Source: RCIO01 sp035555795
Lineage (GTDB): Bacteria; Pseudomonadota; Alphaproteobacteria; Rhizobiales; Rhizobiaceae
Direction of reading: 5' to 3'
Length of the DNA stretch: 64,000 nt
Assembly (NCBI GenBank): GCA_035555795.1
Contig: DATMGE010000048.1
Location: 49,393 to 113,392 of the forward strand
The position numbers and the translations under genes are program-made. Of the stretch, positions 57,547-64,000 are shown one piece after another. Under the pieces are notes generated by a model, which searched no databases, was not told the DNA's origin, and worked only from the letters and a program-made list of their open reading frames with translations. Position 1 is the first letter of the stretch. Each line of letters starts with the position of its first letter.

Positions 57547-58574
57547 GACGCCTCCGCCCTGCGCTGTTTCCAGAATTGCGGCCGCCATGTCCTGAGATAT
57601 TCCAGCCAGAAGCCGGTGGACCAGGCCAGATGCATGATCATGGCCGACACGCCGGCCAGCGGACCGTGAACGTCACGCCGACTCACCGCCAGCCAGGCGC
57701 CGTAGCCGATGCAGGCCGCCGCCCACAGGAATGCCGGGACGAGCGCGGAGGCGCTGAGCACGGCCAGCACCATCCCCGCCACCGCCGGCAGCACGAGCAG
57801 CGGAAGCGCTTGCCGTGGCTTGAGCTGCCCGCCATGCTTGAGCAGGTTCCGGGCGCGGCCACGGCCATAGCCGAGATATTGGCGGAACAAGGCGCGCGGC
57901 GTCGCGCGCGGATAGTAGGTCATGACGGTCTTGTCGGTCATCCAGATGCGATAGCCGGCGGCGACGAGTCGGTGGTCGAGCTCCGCATCCTCATTGTGGC
58001 TGAAGCTTTCGTCATAGCCGCCCACGGCGCGGAACGCGTCCACACGCATCAGGGCGTGGTGGCCGTGGTCGGTCCAATGGCCCGGCGCGCCTTCGCGGTG
58101 GGGCGAGCCGCCATTGCCCAGCTTGGAATTCTGCGCCATGGCCGCCGCCTTCTGGAATGGGCCGAAGCCGACCGTGGCCATCGACACCACGACCGAATCC
58201 GCGCCGGTAGCCTGCGCCTCCTCCAGCAGCCGCTCGCAATAATCGTCCGGATAGCCGCCATGGGCATCGATACGGATGAAACAGTCGGCCTCGTGGCCGA
58301 ACTCGGCCACGGCGAGATTGATCGCCGCGCTTTGCAGGCGGCGTTCATTGTCGAGAAGCACAATGCAGGGCTCAGCCGAAGCGATCTCGCGCACCGTCGC
58401 GCGCGTGCCGTCGGTGCTGCCGCCATCAGCCACCACGATCTTCATGCCGAGCCGCGTAGCCGGCTCCAGCAGCTGGTCGAGCAGATCGCCGATATGGTCG
58501 ACCTCGTTGAGGCAGGGGATGACGATCATGCAACGGGTCCCGCTTGCCGGCCGGGCGCGGTTTTCTTCGCTCAT
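57543..58574 (-). CDS. exoA: Succinoglycan glycosyltransferase ExoA-like
   Basis: ATG 58574 gives 343 residues. An N-terminal GT2 domain (MIVIPCLNEVDHIGDLLDQL, VVADGGSTDGTRATVREIAS, CFIRIDAHGGYPDDYCERLL with the IDAH metal motif, and SFSHNEDAELDHRLVAAG) is followed by about three C-terminal membrane helices (QALPLLVLPAVAGMVLAVL). This layout and position match ExoA, a membrane-bound glucosyltransferase of succinoglycan synthesis. It overlaps the exoL- and exoM-like genes by 4 bp. Confidence 0.9.
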   Translation of the reverse strand: MSEENRARPASGTRCMIVIPCLNEVDHIGDLLDQLLEPATRLGMKIVVADGGSTDGTRATVREIASAEPCIVLLDNERRLQSAAINLAVAEFGHEADCFIRIDAHGGYPDDYCERLLEEAQATGADSVVVSMATVGFGPFQKAAAMAQNSKLGNGGSPHREGAPGHWTDHGHHALMRVDAFRAVGGYDESFSHNEDAELDHRLVAAGYRIWMTDKTVMTYYPRATPRALFRQYLGYGRGRARNLLKHGGQLKPRQALPLLVLPAVAGMVLAVLSASALVPAFLWAAACIGYGAWLAVSRRDVHGPLAGVSAMIMHLAWSTGFWLEYLRTWRPQFWKQRRAEAS

Positions 58575-59800
58575 GCGGCCACCTCCACCGGCACGTCCCG
58601 GTATCCGCCGCCCGCGACGTGGGTGAGGCGTTCGACCAGCCGGCGGCATTCGGCGGGGCCGCAAACCCATGTGCTGTCGTCCAGCGCCGCAACCGCATCG
58701 CGCCTCGCTTCGAATTCGGTTGCGCTCATGCCTGAAAGCAATGCAGTGAGCTTCTCCACCCGCGGCTCGTCGAGCAGCAAGCCGATGCGACGCTCGGCAA
58801 GGAAGCGGGCGGTTTCCGTGCCCTTCATCGCCAGCGGCACCGCGCCATGGCGGCAGCCTTCATAGAGCCGGTTCGGCAGCAGCCAGCTGGAATTCATGCC
58901 CTCTTCGAAGAAGTCGATGGCCCAGGAGAAGTGAACGTCGCCATAGATGGCGGAAAGATCGTCGGGATTGCGATATGCGCCCTCGAAACGCATATGCGGC
59001 TCGGCGGCGACGAAACCGTCGAAATCATCGAACTCGACATGAGCGGGCCTGCCGCGCAGCACGGCCTCGAAACGGCCGTCCATGGCGCGCGTGAACTCCG
59101 CCAGCAGCTTCAGCGAGCGGGCGCAGCGCAGCGCGCCGAACCAGCCGATGCGCCATGGCTCGCCCTGTTTGGGCCGCGGCGCGGGACGGGATGCGCCTTC
59201 AGCGTCGGCAAGTTCCAGCATCTTGTTCTGCAGCAGCAGCACCGGCGCACGCGACTGGCCTCGCGCCTCGAAATAGTCCCGTATGAAAGCCGGCGAACTG
59301 GTCACCAGAAGTGCCGCATCGCGGCCAAGGAACCTTTCGGCGCCCCGCATGGACCGCGAAACCCCGCCCCGTCCCAGCAGCAGGCGGTGTATGTCGAGAC
59401 ATTCATAGACGATGGGGATATGTGCGCCGAACATGGCGCGGGCCCTTTTGGCGAGCGCCAGCATTTCCAGATTGCGGCCGATGACGATGTCGGGCCTGTC
59501 GACGCCCTTCAGCCTTGCGCCGAGCGACAGCGCGGCCCCGGCCACCGCAATCAAACGCTGGCCGAAGGCGCGGTCGCCGGTCACGCCGAGATCGATCGGC
59601 GCGACGCCGGCGAAACGGGGCACGGCTTCGCGCCGCCGGAAGCCGGCCAGGGTGACGCGCGCGCCGCCGGCCTGCAGCATCGCGACACGCCGGCCCACCG
59701 CCGGGTCGCAAAGATCATGGACCAGGTACAGGACATGCAACATGGTTTCGTTCACCGATGACTGTGGCGGCCCGCCGGGGCGCCGTTCTTCATCGGACAC
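58571..59800 (-). CDS. exoL: Glycosyltransferase ExoL-like
   Basis: The GTG at 59800 gives 409 residues (Sinorhizobium ExoL is about 400); ATG 59743 (MLHVLYLVHDL) is an alternative start 19 codons later. A GT-B-like fold is suggested by LHVLYLVHDLCDPAVGRRVA, PIVYECLDIHRLLLGRGG, WRIGWFGALRCARSLKLLAE and NRLYEGCRHGAVPLAMKGTE near the C-terminal donor site. It should transfer one glucose of the succinoglycan repeat. It overlaps the exoK-like gene by 11 bp if GTG is used. Confidence 0.83.
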   Translation of the reverse strand: MSDEERRPGGPPQSSVNETMLHVLYLVHDLCDPAVGRRVAMLQAGGARVTLAGFRRREAVPRFAGVAPIDLGVTGDRAFGQRLIAVAGAALSLGARLKGVDRPDIVIGRNLEMLALAKRARAMFGAHIPIVYECLDIHRLLLGRGGVSRSMRGAERFLGRDAALLVTSSPAFIRDYFEARGQSRAPVLLLQNKMLELADAEGASRPAPRPKQGEPWRIGWFGALRCARSLKLLAEFTRAMDGRFEAVLRGRPAHVEFDDFDGFVAAEPHMRFEGAYRNPDDLSAIYGDVHFSWAIDFFEEGMNSSWLLPNRLYEGCRHGAVPLAMKGTETARFLAERRIGLLLDEPRVEKLTALLSGMSATEFEARRDAVAALDDSTWVCGPAECRRLVERLTHVAGGGYRDVPVEVAA

Positions 59801-60608
59801 CCTGTTTCAGCTTACAGACGATCGATTCGGGAAACTGGCAGTCATCTCCCGGCGCGGTGTAGGACACGCGCTCCACCTCCGCGGCGATGGGCGCGCCCGG
59901 ATCCTCGAACGGCCCCATCCACGATGTCAGTATGTCGCTGCCCCACAGGCTGATGAATATTTTGGAGGCGTGGCTGGGCAGCTTGTCCGCCTCGGTGGCC
60001 TCGTCGACGAGAACCCCGTCGACATACCAGGCGATGCGCCCCTCCTCCCACACGAAGGCGTAGTCGTGGAAATCCTTGTCGGCGCCGCCGGTCACCTCAA
60101 CCAGCTTGGCGCTGCCGACGCTCTTGGCGTTGACATATTGGTTGACCTGAACCTTCGAGGGATCCTTGCCCAGCACCTCGAAATCGATCTCGTCGTGAGG
60201 CTGCTTGTCGACCGGGCCGATATAGCTGAAGAAGCCGGTATTGAGGCCGGAACCGGCGGCGGCCTTCATGCGCACCTCGAAGGTGCCATAGCCGTAGCGC
60301 TCCTTCGTCTGCACCTCGCCGCAGACATAGTTGCGCTCCTTATAGTCCTCCTTGGCGAAGCCGATCTTCAGCTTGCCGTCCGCGACGCTCACCTGCCTGG
60401 CCGACCAGGTGCAGTTCTGGTGGTCGCCATTCGACCATCCGTCGGAAATGTACCAGCGCTGCCGGTCGAGCTTGTCGAAATCCTCCACGAAGGACTTGGC
60501 CGACACCTTCCCGGCATTCTGCGCCTGCGCAGGCACCGGCGCGGCAGACAGGACCAGCGCGCCCGACAGGAGGTGGATTGCGGGGTTCCGCAGCAGCGTT
60601 TTCAACAT
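59790..60608 (-). CDS. exoK: Glycoside hydrolase family 16 endoglycanase ExoK-like
   Basis: This 272-residue protein (ExoK about 269) has a signal peptide (HLLSGALVLSAAPVPAQA, about residues 12-29). The GH16 catalytic motif is HDEIDFEVLG (EIDxE, about 138-147), preceded by ERYGYGTFEVRMKAAAGSGL. FVWEEGRIAWYVDGVLVDEA follows. ExoK cleaves nascent succinoglycan outside the cell to adjust its size. It lies where expected next to exoL, but exoH and exoI that normally follow are missing. Confidence 0.93.
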   Translation of the reverse strand: MLKTLLRNPAIHLLSGALVLSAAPVPAQAQNAGKVSAKSFVEDFDKLDRQRWYISDGWSNGDHQNCTWSARQVSVADGKLKIGFAKEDYKERNYVCGEVQTKERYGYGTFEVRMKAAAGSGLNTGFFSYIGPVDKQPHDEIDFEVLGKDPSKVQVNQYVNAKSVGSAKLVEVTGGADKDFHDYAFVWEEGRIAWYVDGVLVDEATEADKLPSHASKIFISLWGSDILTSWMGPFEDPGAPIAAEVERVSYTAPGDDCQFPESIVCKLKQGVR

Positions 60609-60864
60609 CGTTGCCGTCCTACTTTCTGTTCAGGCCCCGTCGGGACCAGCTTCAATTTCGAGCGAATGTTGCAACGCACATAGACCGGGCAGGCGGATGG
60701 TAATGTGGCACTCCTCCGCATTTCCGGGAAAAGGCCGATAACTTTTTATGAGCGCGGGTTATGCCTCCGCCGCCCGCCATCCGCAGGGCATCGGCCACTG
60801 CCACGTTTTCAAAGGAACATCCGGCCGGACCATCCAACCGGCGCGGTAACGAAAGCGGTTTCCC

Positions 60865-62358
60865 TTACCGGTTCGTCGGCACGGGCAGCGCGTTGCGCTG
60901 CTGGAGGAGCCCAAGCAGCTTGCGCAGAAGTGCCCGCTCGGTCACCGCAAGCAGGAGACCGTAGATGACGGCGCCGGCGGCCGCTCCCACCGCCACCTGC
61001 GACAGCGCGTTCCACCAGAGGCCGCCCGGCAGATCGGCCCCCACGTGATCGAGCAGGTAGCGCACCGCGACCGCCATGATGATGGCGGCGACCATCGGTC
61101 GGGTCATCACATAGAAGCTGGAGAAGAATGCCGTGCCATTGGTGCGGAAGACGGCCCAGGAATAGAAGACCAGCGTGATCGCATTGGCGATGCACAGCCA
61201 TATCATCGCGGCATGGAGGCCGCCGGTCATGGCGCCATAGCTGACCAGCCCGAAAACAAGCCCCGCGCGCAGCATCGCCACCCACCACAGCACGTCGGAC
61301 CGGCCTGCTCCCTTGAGGAAGGGGATATAGGTGCTGCAGGGCGACATGATGCCCTTGGACACCGCAAGCAGGCCGAGCACCGGCCAGGCATGTACCCATT
61401 GCGGGCCGAAGATCAGGAACATGCCGGGTTCCGCCACCGCCCACAGACCGAACATCATCGGCGCCAGCGCCACGGTGGTGACCTGCGTGCTGAGCATCAG
61501 CGCATCCGTGCGGCGGCGCGGGTCGTCGTTCATGTGGCTGAAGACAGGAAACAACACCCCCATCAGCCCTGCCAGCAGCACCTGGTTGGGGATGCTGGAA
61601 AAGCGGTTGGCGGCCGAATAGGCGCCGGCATCGGCGAGGCCCAGATGCCGCGACACCACCACCAGCGGCGACTGGAAGGTGATGAAGTTGAAGATTTCCG
61701 AGCCCATGATGCCGAGGCTGTACCGGGTCAGCGCACCGACCTTGGCCAGCGAGAGGACGAATCGCGGCCGGTAGCCGGTGGCGTGGAAAAGACCGCCCAG
61801 CCGCAAGATGGCGGACACGAAGAGTTGCGCCACCAGCGCCCAGACGCCGAAGCCCAGCAAGGCGAGCGCAACGGCCGTCAGGGCACCGATCGATTCGGAA
61901 AACACGCTCCAGCCGGCGTCCTTGCGGAACTCCATGCGCCGCGCCAGCAGGGAATAGGCGACATCGCCGCAGAGTTGCAGCGGCACCAGCAGCGCCATGA
62001 CCTTGAGCAGGTAGGCCGCCTCCTCCGCCCCCAGCCAGCCGGCGAAGGGAGAAGCCCAGACATAGATGCAGCCGGCCATCGCCAACGCGACCACGAGATT
62101 GACCCAGAAGACGGAGTGAACCGTCTCGGCGTCCTCCTCCCGTTCCAGGATGAGAGACGCCGAAAGCCCCGCGCTGCCGATCATGGTGAGGAACATCACC
62201 ACTGTCTGGGCGACGGCGACGACGCCGAATTCCTCCGGGCTGAGGAGCCGCGCGAGGATCGGGACGGTGACAAATTTCAGCCCGAATGTGCTGGTCTTGG
62301 AAAGCACGCTCCAGCCCACGCTGTTTGTCACGGTTCTTAGATTAACTGTCGTTGGCAT
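60865..62358 (-). CDS. exoT: Lipid-linked oligosaccharide flippase ExoT-like (Wzx/MOP family)
   Basis: This 497-residue protein (ExoT about 494) has 12 or more membrane helices and the start NSVGWSVLSKTSTFGLKFVT of the polysaccharide-transporter family. Conserved PILARLLSPEEFGVVAVAQT (about residues 34-53) and GLADAGAYSAANRFSSIPNQ are visible. It flips the octasaccharide-lipid to the periplasm. It is divergent from the exoW-like gene with a 117-bp shared promoter region, and 256 bp upstream of exoK, in which no gene is seen. Confidence 0.9.
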   Translation of the reverse strand: MPTTVNLRTVTNSVGWSVLSKTSTFGLKFVTVPILARLLSPEEFGVVAVAQTVVMFLTMIGSAGLSASLILEREEDAETVHSVFWVNLVVALAMAGCIYVWASPFAGWLGAEEAAYLLKVMALLVPLQLCGDVAYSLLARRMEFRKDAGWSVFSESIGALTAVALALLGFGVWALVAQLFVSAILRLGGLFHATGYRPRFVLSLAKVGALTRYSLGIMGSEIFNFITFQSPLVVVSRHLGLADAGAYSAANRFSSIPNQVLLAGLMGVLFPVFSHMNDDPRRRTDALMLSTQVTTVALAPMMFGLWAVAEPGMFLIFGPQWVHAWPVLGLLAVSKGIMSPCSTYIPFLKGAGRSDVLWWVAMLRAGLVFGLVSYGAMTGGLHAAMIWLCIANAITLVFYSWAVFRTNGTAFFSSFYVMTRPMVAAIIMAVAVRYLLDHVGADLPGGLWWNALSQVAVGAAAGAVIYGLLLAVTERALLRKLLGLLQQRNALPVPTNR

Positions 62359-62475
62359 GGACGAGCGCCGTTCCTTTCGAGATCGGATCCTGTTCGTCAG
62401 CGAGCCCTGCGGGGGGCAACGACTGGAATTCCACGGGGTCCGAGCGGTCCCCTAGACTGCTGAAGGCGCGAAAAA

Positions 62476-63435
62476 ATGACGAAATGCACTGTCATCATCC
62501 CTTACTATCAGCGAGAGCCCGGAATCCTCGCCCGCGCGCTGCGGTCCGTGCTTGCGCAAACCCACACAGATCTCGATGTGATCGTCGTCGACGATGCTTC
62601 GCCACTGCCCGCCGCGCACGATCTGGAGCAGTTTTCCCTCGATGAGCGGGCGCGGATTACCGTTATAAAACAACCGAATTCCGGTCCCGGCGGAGCGCGC
62701 AACATGGGGCTCGACCATGTGCCGGCCGACAGCCCCTATGCCGCCTTCCTCGATTCCGACGATGAGTGGATGCCCGACCATCTGAAGAACGCCGTGGCCG
62801 CGATGTCACTTTTTGATGCCGACTGTTACTGGGCGTCCATCGGCGGCGGGGAGGAATTCTACTATCATTTCGGCGTCGCCGACCTTGCGGGCACCACCGA
62901 AATGCTGAGGCTGAGCGACGCCCCCCCCATCGTCGAGCTTCCGGACCTCGCCGGCACCATGCTGCGGAACTGGAGCTTCCTGCACCTGTCTTCCATGGTC
63001 ATCGGCGCGAACCTCATTCGCAATGTCCGCTTCGAGGCCTCGCTCAGGCTGGCCGCCGAGGACGTGCTTTTCTTCTATGACTGCGTGCGCAATGCGGCGC
63101 GCACCATCCTGTCGGAAAAGATCGGCGCGGTGCGCGGCGAAGGCATCAATATCTTCCACGGCATGGACAGCGATTCGCCGCTGTTCCTGAAGCAGCAGTT
63201 CAACACCTGGGTGGCGCTGGATCATCTGGAAAGCCGCATTCCCCACCGCGCCGCGGACCGGGCCTCGATCGAGTCCTACAAGCAGACCGCGCGCAACCAG
63301 GCGCTCTGGGGGCAGGCGCGCCTGGTGAAGGCGCGCAGGGCGCCGCAGCTGAAGCAGCTTGCGCAATGGGCATGGCGCGATCCGAAAATATTGCGCAGCG
63401 CCGTCCGGCTCGCCGTCGGCAAGATATCGCGGTAG
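62476..63435 (+). CDS. exoW: Family 2 glycosyltransferase ExoW-like
   Basis: This 319-residue enzyme has the length of Sinorhizobium ExoW. GT-A motifs are CTVIIPYYQREPGILARALR (about residues 4-23), DVIVVDDASPLPAAHDLEQF, GPGGARNMGLDHVPADSPYA and the metal motif AFLDSDDEWMPDHL (about 93-106); LAAEDVLFFYDCV gives the ED site. ExoW adds a late glucose to the side chain. It starts a rightward operon with exoV. Confidence 0.88.
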   Translation: MTKCTVIIPYYQREPGILARALRSVLAQTHTDLDVIVVDDASPLPAAHDLEQFSLDERARITVIKQPNSGPGGARNMGLDHVPADSPYAAFLDSDDEWMPDHLKNAVAAMSLFDADCYWASIGGGEEFYYHFGVADLAGTTEMLRLSDAPPIVELPDLAGTMLRNWSFLHLSSMVIGANLIRNVRFEASLRLAAEDVLFFYDCVRNAARTILSEKIGAVRGEGINIFHGMDSDSPLFLKQQFNTWVALDHLESRIPHRAADRASIESYKQTARNQALWGQARLVKARRAPQLKQLAQWAWRDPKILRSAVRLAVGKISR

Positions 63436-63444
63436 GAGGCTAAA

Positions 63445-64000
63445 ATGCAGCCCTTCCACTGGGAATCGGCCCGCGGCAATTTCGGTGACGACCTCAATCT
63501 CTGGCTCTGGGATTTCCTGCTGCCCGGCCTGCGCGACGTCCATCCCGACACGCTTCTGGTCGGGGTCGGCACGGTGCTCAACGACGCGCTCCTGCCTGAG
63601 CAGGTGAAGAAACTCGTCGTCGGCAGCGGCTTCGGCTACGGCCAAGCGCCGAATGTCGCCGACGCGACTGAATGGGACATACGCGCCGTCCGCGGACCGC
63701 TGACGGCGCAAAGACTGGGTCTCGACGCGCGGCTCGGCATCGTCGATCCGGCCGTGATGGTGGCGGAGATGCCGGAATTTCGCGAGCTGCCGAAAAGCGG
63801 CGACGCGATCTTCGTGCCGCATTGGGAATCAACCGTCGGCGGTATCTGGCCGCTGGTATGCCAGGAGGCCGGCCTGACCTATGTCGACCCCTGTGGCGAG
63901 GCGAAAGGCGTGATCGGCAGGATCGCCCGCGCCGAACTGGTGGTCGCCGAATCGATGCATGCCGCCATCCTGGCCGATGCGTTTCGTGTGCCCTGGGTGG
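63445..64000 (+). CDS. exoV: Polysaccharide pyruvyltransferase ExoV-like, C-terminus outside window
   Basis: 185 residues are visible. Family blocks are ESARGNFGDDLNLWLWDFLL (about residues 7-26), LLVGVGTVLND, VVGSGFGYG, IRAVRGPLTAQRLG (about 79-92) and LVVAESMHAAILADAFRVPW (about 165-184). ExoV puts the pyruvyl ketal on the terminal side-chain sugar. TAGGAGG precedes the ATG, 9 nt after exoW. Confidence 0.92.
   Translation, partial: MQPFHWESARGNFGDDLNLWLWDFLLPGLRDVHPDTLLVGVGTVLNDALLPEQVKKLVVGSGFGYGQAPNVADATEWDIRAVRGPLTAQRLGLDARLGIVDPAVMVAEMPEFRELPKSGDAIFVPHWESTVGGIWPLVCQEAGLTYVDPCGEAKGVIGRIARAELVVAESMHAAILADAFRVPWV

Noticed and set aside
1..64000. CRISPR array
   Set aside because: No regularly spaced repeats with unique spacers and no cas genes were seen.

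Overview
The window is high-GC alphaproteobacterial DNA, most likely from a rhizobial-type Hyphomicrobiales genome. The strongest clue is the right-hand exopolysaccharide cluster, whose gene order (exoT-K-L-A-M-O-N-P, with exoW-exoV divergent) closely follows the succinoglycan locus of Sinorhizobium. Catabolic clusters with ABC and tripartite tricarboxylate transporters, and an alphaproteobacterial-type LexA box (GTTC-N7-GTTC), agree with this. Species cannot be named from sequence alone.

Layout. (1) 1-849: end of a chromosomal efflux locus (MarR regulator and an EmrA/HlyD-like protein cut by the window edge). (2) 956-19113: an 18-kb genomic island at a tRNA-Arg(CCG) gene, bounded by a perfect 114-bp direct repeat. 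The left copy holds only the 5' half of the tRNA; the right copy leads into the complete tRNA, so the island brought its own tRNA 5' half and upstream region. Inside are a divergent uracil-DNA-glycosylase-like gene, a type II-like retron (ribosyltransferase-like effector, winged-helix protein, msr-msd RNA, reverse transcriptase), a tyrosine integrase, a flavin monooxygenase/esterase pair, a serine recombinase with two candidate target sites, a HUH Rep-like gene, parS-like sites, a class II tRNA-like gene with a UUC anticodon followed after 19 nt by a winged-helix gene, a LexA-box-preceded frameshifted gene, an HNH nuclease and a large type ISP/IIG-like restriction-modification enzyme. Further tRNA fragments at the right end indicate repeated integration. 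(3) 19263-32474: LysR-controlled catabolic operon with an amidohydrolase, a nitrate/taurine-type ABC importer, HyuA/HyuB-type hydantoinase/oxoprolinase subunits, two M24 pita-bread proteins lacking most metal ligands, and an MmgE/PrpD protein. (4) 32491-36900: LysR/NAD-epimerase pair, two Rnk-like proteins, an aldo/keto reductase. (5) 37187-38641: tRNA-Arg(ACG) followed by a decayed phage tape-measure gene. (6) 39044-49747: second catabolic cluster with TctBAC importer, ACMSD-like amidohydrolase, class II aldolase-like protein, GntR regulator, second ABC importer and a LigM-like folate-dependent O-demethylase; a recurring CGTCAGA-type palindrome suggests one GntR regulon. (7) 50169-64000: succinoglycan-type exo cluster, running off the right edge in exoV.

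How it fits together. The island combines mobility genes with a retron and a restriction-modification enzyme, so it reads as a defence-carrying integrative element. The most unusual components are the retron with its effector split into two overlapping genes, and the tRNA/winged-helix dicistron. The two metabolic clusters each pair uptake systems with hydrolases or decarboxylases for unidentified substrates: probably a cyclic amide or substituted amino compound in the first and a methoxylated aromatic acid in the second.
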